Source of the DNA: Tachypleus tridentatus
Lineage: Eukaryota > Arthropoda > Merostomata > Xiphosura > Limulidae
Direction of reading: 5' to 3'
DNA length: 64,000 nt
NCBI RefSeq assembly: GCF_004210375.1
Contig: NC_134834.1
Span: 161,033,290 to 161,097,289 of the forward strand
This document shows, in pieces, positions 48,119 through 61,347 of this stretch. The first letter of the stretch is position 1; every line of letters starts with the position of its first letter. A program made the position numbers and the translations under genes. The notes beneath the pieces were generated by a model. The model had not been told where the DNA came from. It saw only the letters and a program-made list of their open reading frames with translations, and made no database searches.

Positions 48119-50457
48119 CTATGGCAGTCATGATAAAAAAAAAATATTAACAACACAATTTAATACAACCAAGAAAAAGGGTCTAAAGAATGGTATAGAC
48201 AAGTCAAAGATGTTTTACAAATTTGTTATCTTTAGTCAATCAACACAGATTACAAAAATATATGTAAGAAACATATATTCAATTTGTAAAAATTGATGTT
48301 ATTGTGAAATGATACCTCTTGGTAACTACTTTAAGTGCTGTGAAATCTCATGTTGTTAAGGGCATTGTGTGTAACACCTCCCTAGTGTGTTCTTCTGCAT
48401 GAGAATTTTGCTTTCAATTTTATAAAGATTAATAAAAGAATCAGTAACCAAAAGATAAGAACATTCGTGGACCACTCAACACAGAGATAATGCTGATGTA
48501 TTTAATTATAGAGAAAAGTGTTGACAATGAGAGAAGGGAAAGGGAATAAAACCTTCGTGGAAGGAAAGAACTTGATGATAAACTTATTACAACAGTAACT
48601 CTATTCATGAGAAAGAACTTGATGATAAACTTATTACAACAAGTACTCTATTCATGAAAAATTTTCATTTAAATTACTTCCACGTTTTACAAGTTTTTAA
48701 AAACTTATAAAATAAACAATTACGAGAACTGAAGCGTGCCTAATTATCATCACGTGTTCGAAGAAGTAAGAGGATTTCATTTACAGACTGAGAAATAGTG
48801 TATTTGATTATGTCCTTCTACCATATTGAGGGCTGGAAAGCTAACAATAAGAAGGTTTTCATCTTACCTACTCCCCCCCAGTGTGCTACAACCTCATTCT
48901 ACTTTTTATTTCAATTAATTCTTTACTTGGACAGTAGTAACCTTCCCAAAACTGTTTGCATGCAGCAAAGGGTGATTGATATATGTGGGGAGTTGAGCAC
49001 CCACATCTTGCTCTCCTAAATTTTATTTCTTATTCTATATCTATTGCTACTATTTATTTCTTATGCGAGACTACCGAATAGAGGTTAAGGCTAGTAGACG
49101 GTGTATCCCCACCGCAATGTGGGTCCTATTTCGGAGTCACCTCCAAAACCCAGGGTACATTTTATAATCCCACATTGTAGCTTGTACCATTGGATCTTTT
49201 CAGTTGATATAGCGTTTTTTGTTTAATTTGCTTTTGTTTCAGCTTGTTCTTGTGTTATAAACAAACTAATATGTATGCATTTACACACACACATACACAT
49301 GTTAAATCAAGATAGTTTTAGTTTTTATAGAAGACAGGGCCACAAACGTCTTATATTTTCATAATTTTGATCAATACTAAAAAAGTTATTCTGGTTTGGG
49401 TAATAATTATCCATTATCATTATATTACCTTTAGATACACTTTAAGCTATGTGATGAGTTCAGTAATCTCATGATAAAGGAATATATTTTGCAGGCGAAT
49501 TTAAAAATGAACAAAGTAGGCCTAATTGAAAACGGCCAATTTATTTAACAAGAAACAGGAGTCTGTGTTTAGGTTCTTAAGGTATATTGAGTTACAAGAG
49601 ACTTTATCGGTCTACATAAACTTAGCAACCAGCTCAGTATTTATTAAAGTATGTTAACCAGTTACTTAAATTAACGGTTCACGTTATGTAACATAAACTC
49701 CTTAAAGTATATTGGGGTGTAAATGTTACTTACTACTATGATTCACCGCTTGTTGTAATATAACGACCTTGTTTGAGTGAATCGCATCGCGTATTTCTAA
49801 TAATGTATCTAAGATCGGCTGGTGTGGGTATTAAAACTTTTACTAACATAGCACAGAACGTTTCGACCTTCTTCAATCATCTTCAGGATAACCCGATGCC
49901 TTCACACTTTAAAAATCATTTATTAATATAAACTAATATACTTTTAAGAATATGAAATAAAATTAATTAGAAAAGTAATAAATTTCAAATATAACAACAT
50001 TTTGGTACATCAAATGTATGCCAACTAATAACTGTAAAACATAAATATACATAACATCAAACATCCTCTAAACATTTACAGTCAAATTGGTGTCTTCACT
50101 GCAATAATACTTCTTAAAACGGATGATTTCTAGTACATGTATAACCGAAAATAATTCTAATTGGAGACACCGTAGTCTGCAAGTCCACTGATCTTAGGCT
50201 TAACACAAATCAGGCCTTTACTAAGTACGACTATATTAGATACAGAAATAAATTAACACTAACTTGGGTACATTTTCACTTTAGTTTAGTTATTGTTAAA
50301 TTTTACTGTACATAAAAATAGCAAGAAATATACAAATAAAAGTTTTTTTAAAATATCTAACATTAGGTTGTAAAGCAACAAATAGCCTACCTGCTTTGTG
50401 CCATAAAACACTAAATCAATCAATGTAGAGCAACAGTAAAGGTTTTTAGCTCATAGC
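48119..50457. other. non-coding, with small tandem duplication and unclassified repeat block
   Basis: 48563-48657 is a 47-bp tandem duplication (AAAGAACTTGATGATAAACT unit). 48870-49160 is a more GC-rich block ending with CGGAGTCACCTCCAAAACCC; it looks like part of an interspersed repeat I cannot name. A degenerate hammerhead-like motif lies at 49857-49895. 50340-50425 resembles the 3' tail of the LINE at 58620-61783. Confidence 0.5.
49857..49895 (-). repeat. hammerhead-like motif, third copy
   Basis: On the - strand: CTGAAGA, GATT/GGTC able to pair with two G-T wobbles around GAAGAA, then GAAAC. The core residues are intact. It lacks the inverted arms seen at 4764-4915. Confidence 0.5.
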
Positions 50458-50458
50458 T

Positions 50459-50582
50459 GACCCCCAGTGGCTCAGCGGTATGTCTGCGGACTTACAACGC
50501 TAAAAATCGGGTTTCGATACCTGTGGTGGGCAGAGCACAAATGGCCCATTTTGTAGCTTTGTGCTTAATTTAAAACAACAGC
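50459..50582 (+). mobile_element. SINE family 2, + copy
   Basis: Head CCCCAGTGGCTCAGCGGTAT, B box GGGTTTCGATACC, tail GCTTTGTGCTTAATTTAAAA. Confidence 0.9.
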
Positions 50583-50697
50583 ACAGAGCTGAATAAAATA
50601 ATAAAGTATACTCACGTTGGTTTGTACGCATGCGCATTTAGATGGTAGGTGCAGGTACATTTTCGGAACAAATTCTCATTTTTATTTTAAGAGACAA

Positions 50698-50892
50698 TTG
50701 TTTGTTTGTTTGTTTGTTTTTTGGAATTTCGCACAAAGCTACTCGAGGGCTATCTGTGCTAGCTGTCCCTAATTTAGCAGTGTAAGACTAGAGGGAAGGC
50801 AGCTAGTCATCACCACCCACCGCCAACTCTTGGGCTACTCTTTTACCAACGAAAAGTGGGATTGACGTCACATTATACACCCCCACGGCTGG
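50698..50892 (-). mobile_element. SINE family 1, copy 12 (head missing)
   Basis: Tail and body on the - strand, ending in the CCCCACGGCTGGG block; the tRNA-like head is absent. Confidence 0.88.
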
Positions 50893-51119
50893 GAGAAAAA
50901 GCTGTCAAATTCATTTTTACTATTTTATCAAACTGTGAAAATCCAGACTAAAAATGACCAAAATTGTGATTGAAGCCTTAATAATTGAACACGATGTTGA
51001 AAGTGCCCTAAAGAACTTTATAGAGAAAAAAATGTGAGCATGCTAGACAAACAGCATTGACAGCATTCTTCAATCAGTGTACACCACCCTCCTAGCCATG
51101 ATGATGTTGATACTCCCAC

Positions 51120-51403
51120 TCGGTCCAGCATGGCCAGATTGTTAAGGCACTCGACTCATAATCTGAGGGTCGTGGGTTCAAATCCCCATCATACCAAACA
51201 TGCTCACTATTTCAGTGGTGGGGGCATTATAATGTGATAATCAATCCCATTATCTGTTCATGAAAGAGTAGTCCAAGAGTTGGCAGTCGGTGGTGATGAC
51301 TAGCTGCTTTTCCTCTAGTCTTACACTACTAAACTAGGGACAGTTAGTACAGATAGCCCTCATGCAGCTTTGTGCAAAATTCAAAAATCAAACCAAATAA
51401 AAC
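51120..51403 (+). mobile_element. SINE family 1, copy 13
   Basis: Full-length + strand copy, moderately diverged. Confidence 0.9.
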
Positions 51404-54400
51404 ATTTGATAATAGTAATAATTACACCATTTTATTTTAATTAAAATTTTAAAATATCATTCATAAATAATTTCAATATATTTTACAAACTACAGGAATT
51501 AACACTCAATGTTAGATCTTTCTATGATAATATTTTCCATTAAAGTTATCACAGTTTTAAAACAGACAAATTCTTACAAGCTATGTATTTTTACTTAACA
51601 TGTACAATTTGTCCAACATGTTTCCCAAGAAATACAGGAAATAGCTGTAGGAATTATTTTCACAAGTTTCAGATTTATATTTCTTCAAACTTCAATATCT
51701 TACACGATAAATTTAAGTAAGAAAGACTATAATAAATCTTTGCATATTAATTGTGTTTGTGAAGGTAATAATCAGAGTTCTAAACACTATTAAACATATT
51801 TACCCGAATTCACTTTGGGAAAAGAAAAAAAATCAAAACATATTAATCTATATTAACAAATAACAGTTATGTTAAAGAACATTACAAGATTTCACAGACG
51901 GAGCTCATATGCTCACTCTAATGTTTCACAAATGATGTTTCCCTATCACGAGGTGAACACCATATTTTTTCAACATTGTTATAAATCAATAATTTTTTTG
52001 CCACCAATAACACGAGTAACAGTTTTACAAAATAATAAAACTTTTTTCAAATCTTTCACACATCATGCAACAGATTTACTGTTATGCATTTGTTCTGATG
52101 CCTACATTTCTTTCAATTTGATGCTTGTAGTGTATATTGTTGGATGTGTATTGTGCAAGTCCCAGCTGTTTTCTAACTTTCTGGAAGATTCTTAAGAGTA
52201 AGAATCAACAATATTTGTTTTACAAAAATGCTTACACATTTTTTAAAATGGTTTAACATTCAAGATTATCTCCTTAAGCCATATAAATCAATGCACCAAA
52301 AAGCAGAACAATTTTTTTTATCACTACAAGTGTACTACAAGCCACAGAAGCTATAATTGTGATTAATGCTTATTAATCAGAAAACGATAGAATTTGATCA
52401 GGAATTTTTATAGATACTGAATATCACAACCTGTTTAACTTCAGTGAATTAAGTTATGGCATTAGTATATCTACAAGGACATTAAATATCTTTTGTGTGT
52501 ATTAATCTTGTTGACAAATGTCATAAATTTAATACATATAAATATTTAATTAACATTTAAATTAAAATTTCCAGGTGTTTCAAATTGTAATACATTATGA
52601 ACGTTACATAAAAAATTGGAGACTGATCTGAGATAAATTATAATACATAACAATCAACAATATAATTTCTCTAAAATTAATTTTAAGATAATAATGAATC
52701 ACTGTTATATTGCAGCCACGATTAGCTTTACTTCTCTTTAATATCTTACTATATATAATTAAAGCATGTTCTTTACATGGTGTATTATTACAGTACTAAC
52801 AGTAATTTTGTTATAGTAAATGCATTTACCATTAGTACTACATCTTGTCCTTAGTCATAATAATAATAATGATGTTAGCTTTCCAGCTACTTCTTATAGT
52901 TTGACTTTATTCATTACTTCCTGTACTTACACATTACATCAGTAAAGATATAATCAAACACACATGTGCAGCCACAGTGAAGTAAAGTTCTTGTTATCAG
53001 AGTATTTTTATTTGAAACTATGCTCTGCAATAAAGAAATAGTTGTTGCATAAATTTTAGTTATTTTTCTAATTTATTGAATCTTCAATGCACAAAGTGGA
53101 GAATTGTTTTATGGATTTTTTGTGGTACCAGTACTGGTGAGTTTGTTTTATAAATCTATTTTTATTAGTACAAGCTTTATCATTACATTTTAATTATAAA
53201 AATTAATTTACATTGCTAGCTTATTACATGGAATTAAGCCTAACCTAAATCACCTAAGCTAATTATTATCATGAGGTATTACTGGGATTACAGCCAAGAA
53301 TATCACTAACAAACAACAATACTCAACTGACAACAACAAAGAGATTACAAGCAAAAATGTAAAACCGTATATTTAATTAGAAATATTTATTACTCAGTTG
53401 ATTTTCATCTGTTCTATGTGGACAGCTACCCTATATCAGACATTCAAATTAATTACATAATGGTCTTGACTTTGATGTAGCCTTCTGTTAAAATATTGTA
53501 TCACAACAATAGAATTTTTATCACACCAACTCCACATTGTACTGTTGACATCCTCTTATCATCCCTTCCTTGTAAACAGTGATGATGTAACACTGAATAA
53601 GTTCCCACCAGTTGAATGTATTATGCTACATAGCAATTAGGGATGGTACAAGGAGTGACAGTGGTCTTTAGAATAATGTTGACTCTTTTTCTCATTATCA
53701 TATATATATACCATATGTTTCAGCAAGAAAAAAACATGAAGTCAAGCTTATCATTTGAAACATTACTTTTTACCAAATTAGAGCAGTTTATTCGAAATCA
53801 GCTCCCCTCATCAGTAACCCCAGAAAAGGACAAAGTAGAAAACTAAACTCCTTGTAGTAGGGGACTACAGTTTATATGATTGAATTTTCCTTTATTCACC
53901 ACAGTACACCTGCATTTGTAAACATATTTAAAGAATATAAGTGGTATGTAGCACTAGTTGCTTCAGAATGAATGAAAGTCATTGCAGTACAAAAAAATAA
54001 TGCTTAAGTGCAAATATAATGAGTTATCTCCTTTGTAATTTATTTTTCAAGTGAATATTAAGTATCAGGTTCCACTTTGTAAAAGATGATATAAATAGGT
54101 GTCTGCTACAATTTAGAGAATGAAAAGAATGAGAGTTATCACTAATACAGATGGTTAATCACACTTTAAAAGAAAGGTCCGCATGTTAATGCTCTAGTAT
54201 GATGTGATAAATTTGAGTTACAGCACTGTGCATTAAAATGATTAACTTGTGTACATTCGGTTTATGGCAAATCTATGGTCCTTTGACAATATTAAATGTC
54301 ATGAATATACTTACAGAACAGACTCCAGAATGTTTGTCAAACCCCTTTATGAAGAAGAATATTAATACGGAATGTTTATAACGACAACACAGTTTAAATA

Positions 54401-56675
54401 ATTTGACAGTGCAATACAGCTGTGAAAGGATTTACTGAATACACTCAAGAAATACATCACAGTCCTCTGTGAGGAAAGATGTTTATACAGAATATTGAGA
54501 AGAGCAAAACAATTGAAAACAATTTAAAGAGCCATGAAAGAATTTCCAAGAATATATTCAAAAACAGTAATAAGCTTCAAAACCACATCTCAAACAAGTG
54601 CAGAGCAAACTTAAAAATTTGGCTTAGGAAAATGTACCCCTCTAAAGATAATAAACAAGGATATGGCATTCAGCCATACCACAAAATCAATGTCTAATTA
54701 CATGCAAAAAATGAAGTAATGCTGGAATTAAAGGAATTCCATTCAATAACATACCCATTATATCCTTTACTTCAGAACCAATAATCACCATAAACTAAGT
54801 TTTAAAAGCCAATGTCCACAGATTCATCTGTTATTAATAAAAGCTTTCTACTTGTCAAAAATAAATTATATACAAACAAACTTAGCATAGATGCTACATT
54901 AAGAGTTTAAATCTCAAATCTATCCATATCTTAAACCACAGCTTTATAGTGTTTTACATCACTTAGGTGGCAAGTAATAGTTGATTCATTATTATAAAGA
55001 TTGTATAAAGTGTTGTCATAACTCTAAAGAAAGAACTGACAACATTTCAATTATTTGAAACACTTCTCAAATATATTAATATAAATATATTTTTTTTATA
55101 CATTCTTGTTCTCAGGAAGACATTTATAGGCACTGACCTTTAAATTTTGCTTCCAAAAGTTAGATTAATTTCTAAAATGTAAAGAGAGCAAGAAAGAACA
55201 CTTTTTCTAACTTATGATTCATCAGAATTCATGTATCTGAGCATTTTATGTCCTTTCTGATGTGTATTATTTCAGTATTGATGCACACAAAATATCAAAG
55301 GAATACTATAACAACATGATTATTTTCAAAATAATACAAGAATGTTATAATTATAATTTTAATCAAAACAAAAAATGCACAAATTTTGCCAAACATTTTG
55401 AAAATTATTTCAAACTGTCACTGCTATAGTTGTTATACAATCAGTAGTTAAGTTTTATAGCTGACAACTGTGTGCAAAAAAATTGTGGAACAAATAAAAA
55501 TCATTAATATTTCATAAAAGTAATTGATCCTGTAATGTATATGAAAAAAAATTAGCAAACTATAATAGCTGTGATATATCTTTTACAATTCATAAGTTAG
55601 TACTGTTCCATTGACCTCTTCATTACACATACATTTAACATTAAGATATCTCAGGAGCAGCAAAGACTGGGAATATAACCACTATGTGGAATTTCATGAA
55701 GAAATTTTTCATGTCACATTAAACTGTAAATTTTTCTTAATTAGTTTATTATAGATTCCAAATTAAAAGTATGTAAAAACAGGATTTTAAATCCATCTTT
55801 TGTGTGTAACATTTCTGTGCCAACACAAACATTTTTTCAACACAAGGATTTATCAACTAGGATGGACATGATGGTAGACAAAAAAAAACCTATCCTAATA
55901 TGTAATATTTCTTTTCTGTAAAATGCAACATTTAAGACATAAGTGATTTCAGCTCCCTTGATATGTTACTTTAAAATTACATCTTCAGAAATGACTGTAA
56001 ATGCTCAGAATTTATTTGCATTTTACTTTACTAAATCCAAAAATGAGAAAATCGAAACTGTTCTCTTCTTAACACCCTTAGCAGCCTTTCAGTGTAATAA
56101 CAAAATCAAATTAAAGAACTACTTCCAGTGGTGGATTAATAACACAGCTGCTGAACATTGTTTAAGAAAGAACATCATACTGTGTTTTATGGTCATGCAA
56201 AGGAAACAAACTTAACACATTCCAACAGACAAAAAAAGGGAAATCCATGAATATACAAAACAATAAATGTATTACAACTAAATACAGTAATAGTATAATA
56301 ACTTCAGCTGTGATTAATAATATCAGTGATGCAGTGTTTTGTTTGGGAGGTACAAACTATAACAAGCCATTAATGAAGTTACTTTTTTATTCACATCATG
56401 AATATACTTAACTTGTGTAAATTAATTAATTTATTTAATATTTTTTTGTTCAAACTTGCATATAGTTGAAGACAATTTGAAGTAGAATATACAAAGTTGA
56501 AAAAGAATAATTACATAAATATTTGGTTATAATTAATACAGTACAAGTTTTCAACATAATTCTAAACACTGGTAAAACTTCCATCATATTTTCGTCAGTC
56601 TCATAAAAAGCTTACAAATCAATGAGCAAATACTCATTGTAAACTGTATAACAAGCTATCATTAAATCATCTTAC
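51404..56675 (-). other. long AT-rich stretch, presumed intron of the - strand gene
   Basis: More than 5 kb without a convincing exon on either strand. I looked for the conserved anoctamin membrane-domain exons and saw none. The + strand open frames here are low-complexity. Confidence 0.45.
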
Positions 56676-56771
56676 CTCTTTCATCAGCATTTTCATCTTT
56701 ATTATTTCAGCATATCGGGTTAAAACTTCCCATGGGGCATGAATTTTGACAAAGTTTACACCAACTGTGCT
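56676..56771 (-). CDS. anoctamin (TMEM16) family, N-terminal domain exon 2
   Basis: 32 codons, phase 0, between acceptor TTTCAATAG and donor GAG|GTAAG. Encodes STVGVNFVKIHAPWEVLTRY and AEIIKMKMLMKE. The motif FVKIHAPWEVL...YAEI..K.M.MKE is a hallmark of the anoctamin cytosolic (dimerisation) domain. Anoctamins are calcium-activated chloride channels or lipid scramblases of plasma or internal membranes. It joins exactly to the exon at 62831-62956, where the family pattern continues (LFEANLEDEGLELE). Which anoctamin paralogue this is cannot be told. Confidence 0.9.
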
Positions 56772-57169
56772 CTATTGAAACATAAAAAATAAGATGTAAC
56801 CTTACAGAGGTTTTCTTATTATCTACTCTCAATACAAATGGTATTGTGAGTAAAAATATAAATAAATATATGATTTAAAACATATTTCACACAATTCAAA
56901 AAAGTTTGAAAATTTTAAGATAATAATCAAAAAATATGTTTTTCAGTAATATAAATAACTTTTTTCATACTTTAGCACTCTTACAACAAGCTCAGTCAAA
57001 TCAACTTTGTTTGTGACCCCAAACTGACCTTTACTTTTCATACTGTGACTTAATGTTTTTGTGTATCTTTGAAATTTCACAAGCTTTCAGTAAACATTAC
57101 CAGATTTTTGCATACAAACACCAGAAAGAAATCAAAATATTGACTGCTCTAAGTGTAAAGTGGTTCTTA
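56772..57169 (-). other. intronic sequence
   Basis: Nothing recognised. Confidence 0.5.
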
Positions 57170-57460
57170 CATTATGGAAAGAACATATGGTAATTTTGAT
57201 TTGTTTCCTTTTTTTTTAACATGGTGGTTATGAGGATAAAAAATAATTTCCTTCATCTGAAATTTATCAAATTTCATTTGTGTAATCTCCAAAACTTCTT
57301 GAATAAATATCAAGTTTTTCTCAATAAAACTTCATATTCTATCTTCTATTTTCTCTATCCTAATTCTCCATGCATTTTTTTCAGTTTGACACTCCTCATA
57401 ACCACCATGATAAAATTAAATGAAACAAATCAAAATTATCATTATGTTCTTTCCATAATG
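57170..57460. repeat. inverted repeat, MITE-like, in anoctamin intron
   Basis: Arms of about 65 bp (left from CATTATGGAAAGAACATATG, right ending ATGTTCTTTCCATAATG) with a few mismatches around a central 155 bp. Terminal inverted repeats with no coding capacity suggest a small non-autonomous DNA transposon. No clear target duplication. Confidence 0.75.
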
Positions 57461-58619
57461 ACTGCAAATTGTAACAGGAAACTATGATTTTATCACAAGT
57501 AGCTTAAATATTGTAATAATATAATTTCTACTAAAATATTTTTGTTTTATTGCTCTTTGAACTGTGTCTAACTAATAATCCCACCACAAAGTTGAAAATC
57601 CCATGACAAAGTGTATCATATATTACATGATCAAATAATGTAACTCATGAACTGCTCACAAGCACACCTTGTGAAGCATTTGTAGTACTATTGGTATCTT
57701 ACCTAATTAAACGTTCTTCAATTTAACAAGTTTCTACTTTTTTACATTTTATTTACTTTCATTTTAATAAATAAAAAATTGATATGAAAAACAAGAAATT
57801 ACGGTACTTCACTAGATCTTCAATTTTTTTGTTTTCAACAAAATTTAAGCCTAGTGTTTTGTATTAGAGGTACAAACAGATTAAAAATTTTTGATTTGTT
57901 TAATTAATGCACTTACATACACAACATAATAAAACATGGAAAACAAACAATGTCCTACAACTATCACAATTTCTCTGGCTTTCCACCTACGAGATAAAAC
58001 TTCAGCTAAAGGCATCAAAAAATTTCACACAGAAATAATGTTTGAACTGGAGAGAAAATAAACAATTCTTTGAAGAAAAAAACGATGTAATATATAATTT
58101 GTTAGATTAAATCTTTGACTTTTTATTGCATATAAATAAATATAGTTTATGACATCAGAAAGAACTACTGGTAAGTGGGTCTGATTTTCTCATTTATTAC
58201 TCTGTAAACTAATTGTATAGAAGGCTTTGCTTGAGCAATAACTATGTTACAACAAATAATTTCTACCACATCTACTTTTAGGAGAAAAAATAAATAAGAG
58301 AAGAGACAAAAACTAGAGGGTAAATTACACAATTTCACACTATGGGAGTTTGAGGATTTTTTAAAGTATTTCCTTATAAAATTAAGAATTTAAAACTTAT
58401 GTAATATTAATATTTTAATTATTAAACATGTTTTGATGTCACGTTTATTCATGTACAATGATATTAAAGTGAGATAGTTACACTTTAAATATAACTGAAA
58501 ATGTAACATAAGCCTTATGACCTATCCTCAGCATAAGGATTAACCAATTTACCACCTGCTGCATTTCATTTATTTTTAACTCATTTTGAAACAGCCCATA
58601 AAAGGTCTCAAAAGGAGAA
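57461..58619 (-). other. intronic sequence
   Basis: AT-rich, nothing recognised. Confidence 0.5.
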
Positions 58620-59337
58620 AAGTTGGTTGGTTGATTTAGTGTTTTTTGGCACAAAGCAGCTACGCTATCTGCATCAAACATCCAGTAAAAAGGTAAAAAT
58701 AAATTAAATGTAGTAAAATACATAAAAGGAAATGAAGATTAAACAAAATATCATTGAAAAACAGAAAAAGCATAAAACCAATGTTGACACCTAGTCTACA
58801 ATGTTAAGATAGAAGGCAGAGTATAAGAAGTTGTAAAGGACTTTCTCTAGCATAATGGTAATAATCATTGCCTGTCAGGAAGACTAACAGGTAAGTACAA
58901 GAACCACCACCAGTCACCTGAAGTTGGTCTTTTCAGTCCTGGTTATTTGTCATTATGGCCAGTACCAAAAGGTAAAGTAATAAAAGTGTTAAAAGACATG
59001 CAGCAAAATTGTAAAAACAAGTCACCAGGATGACTAATGGGTAGTTCAAACAGCAGCGTTAGTCACCTGAAGTTGGCCTTTCCAGTCCTGGTGTCGAGTT
59101 ATTTAATGTTATGGCCATTTTTCAATTTAAAATTGAACTAGAGATTGAGACTCTTAAAGGGAGCCACAATTAAAAAGGTGTAATGAATAAATATCCAACA
59201 CTTAAATGAGATTATAAAAGATTAATGGCCATTAAAAAACTAAAAACTTTATCAAGGTGGACAGTGTTACCATCACCAATAACACTGTCCAATGTTACAG
59301 ATTATCCCTGGGAAAAAACATGTTTAAAATAGTGCCT

Positions 59338-60437
59338 TCATTGAGAATCGTAACGATGGCAAGAAAGTAAAATGTTTCTTACAGTGATTTGAGTGTTACA
59401 CAAACATAACACCACTCTATCAAGAGAAGCAGGAGAGAGATAGCGCAGAATGTCATAGTGTACATTATCAGGTTCAACAGGTGTACTGCCAGACTGATAA
59501 AGGGGTATTTTCAGTTCCACCAGTGTAAAGGGACGATTATAGTCGAAGAGACAGTCAGTTCGGAAGGAAAGAGTCTTGATGGCCATGAAGTTGGAGGAAC
59601 AAGCAGAAGTGCTAGATACTCGGCAAAAGCTTTCACCTAGAGTATTGGCGATGCTCAGGACATCAGCTACCTCTTGGCCATCAGAGAGTAAGATTGAGAA
59701 GAGGACAGAATTGTAGTGCCCACTGACCTTTCAAATCCTATTCCATATGACCTTGGAACTGGTGGTAGAAGATATGCTATTTGTGAACTTAATCCAAGAT
59801 TCCTTCTGTCTTTGACGTCTTATCCACCTAGCATGTGCATGGGCCTGTTGAAAAGCGATGCGGTTTAAAAATGTGGGATATCTAAGGAAAGTATCCCGGG
59901 TCCGTGTTTGAGCCTTTCGTGCCATGTGACAGACAGGATTCCACCACGGATGAGAATATCGTGGAAAATGTGTTAATGTTTTTTGGAATACACTGAGCAC
60001 CTGCTTGTATAATACAGTCAGTTACCACTGCCACACAGTCGTCTATTATTGGCTGACTTATGATGGCAGGATCAAGTTCTGCGAGAGCAGTGAAAGTGGA
60101 CCAGTCTGTCTGATCTAGCTTCCACCGGGGCACGCGGGTCAGGTGACATCGACCACGGCCAGTTTCTCTCAAAAGTATAGGAAAATGATCACTGTCTAGT
60201 GGATTTGGGAGAATAGTAAAGGGGAGCAAATTCAGAGATCAGTTGCAGTAAAGAACTGACTAGGCGCATGAAAATAAGTGGAAGAACCAGTAGTGAAAAG
60301 AGAAAGATTGTGATCAGACAGCATACACTCTACAGAGCGACCCCTCCAATCAATAACAGCACTTCCCCCAGAGAGGATGATGTCCATTAAAGTACCCCAG
60401 GATTAGAAAGGGAGACGGCAACTGTTCAACGAGAGCA
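59338..60437 (-). pseudogene. LINE ORF2 remnant (endonuclease, RT start, C-terminal end)
   Basis: Starts within the apurinic-type endonuclease: LDALVEQLPSPFLIL, FNGHHPLWG (the catalytic GDFN region, here with a changed residue), then LDSDHFPILL, the SDHFP catalytic motif. The linker has PWWNPVCHMARKAQTRTRDT and IAFQQAHAHARWIRRQRQKE. The start of reverse transcriptase shows TPVEPDNVHYDILRYLSPAS, after which the sequence jumps to the C-terminal CNTQITVRNILLSCHRYDSQ. The catalytic reverse transcriptase core is deleted, so the copy is dead. Frames change several times. Confidence 0.88.
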
Positions 60438-61347
60438 TCAAGGTCTGATGCTTTTCATTTGTTTTGAAAACAATTCTCTTGGAGGCACAGAGAGATCTGT
60501 CTGCACTCCCACTGTAGTTGTGGAATGAAGTGCAGCAGCATATCTCGGAGATGAAGTGGCGGACAGCAATTTCCAAGCCTCAGGATAACTAATGTTACGA
60601 GTCGTTTTCAAACGCTGCATCTCTTTTCCTCCAACCATTTTGGACAAGAACAAAAGTAGGAAGGGTGAGAACCATTGCAGTTGACACAATGTGGGTCTGA
60701 GTCACACTCATAGGGATCGTGGTCCTTGCCACCACAACATGCACATGTGAGGGAACCAGGACATGACGTCTTTGAGTGGCCGAACCTCTGACATTGAAAA
60801 CATCAGAAAGGGTTTGGAATGTACAGCCGTACTTTGTAATTTAGATAACCTGCCTTGATGGTGACAGGTGCACATAGTGATGTAAGTGTCAAAACGAGGA
60901 TATTTGTCAGCAGTGTAACTCCATCTTTGCAAGTGGATAAACCAACGAGAATCTCTGACTCAAGGACGTTCTTCAAATCCTTCTCAACAATAACTCCTCG
61001 TAATGAATTCAAGGTAGCATGAGGGGTAACCTCAATGGGTACATCCCCAATTGCCTTTGAATTCAAGAGGAGTTCACTGTGTTGGGATGTGGATGTTTCA
61101 ACCAATATGTCTCCAGATCGAAGCTTCTTTACTGACTTTGGAGAGCCAGCGAGTCCCTCTAATCCATCCTGAATAAAAAAGGGGGACATTTGCCCTAAAG
61201 TGTTTCTGAAAGAGAATGTAATATAAGAAAATGAGGTACAGGTGTTACAGATGTTGAAGATTGCTGCTCAGAGTCTTCAAGACGTGGTCATTTACCTATT
61301 GACTGTTTTTTTACTATTTTACTTAAATTTTCAGTAAGAGGATCCAT
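60438..61347 (-). pseudogene. LINE ORF1 (gag-like, CCHC zinc knuckles), broken
   Basis: Pieces lie in more than one frame: SPFFIQDGLEGLAGSPKSVK, GDILVETSTSQHSELLL, VEVTPHATLNSLRGV-like text and CQRFGHSKTSCPGSLTCACC, then GGKDHDPYECDSDPHCVNC and PKWLEEK. The C-x2-C-x3-GH-x4-C knuckles and the PKW motif are typical of ORF1 in I/Jockey-type LINEs, which bind the element's RNA. An in-frame stop follows shortly after the likely ATG at 61347, and frame changes occur near 60800 and 60690. Confidence 0.85.

Noticed and set aside
51869-52195. 108-codon + strand open frame with hydrophobic stretches
   Set aside because: AT-rich composition alone gives such frames; no conserved motif, no partner exon, and it lies opposite the presumed intron of the - strand gene.
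58478-58723. 81-codon - strand open frame
   Set aside because: It runs through the 3' tail of the LINE and AT-rich flank, with no family similarity and no splice signals.
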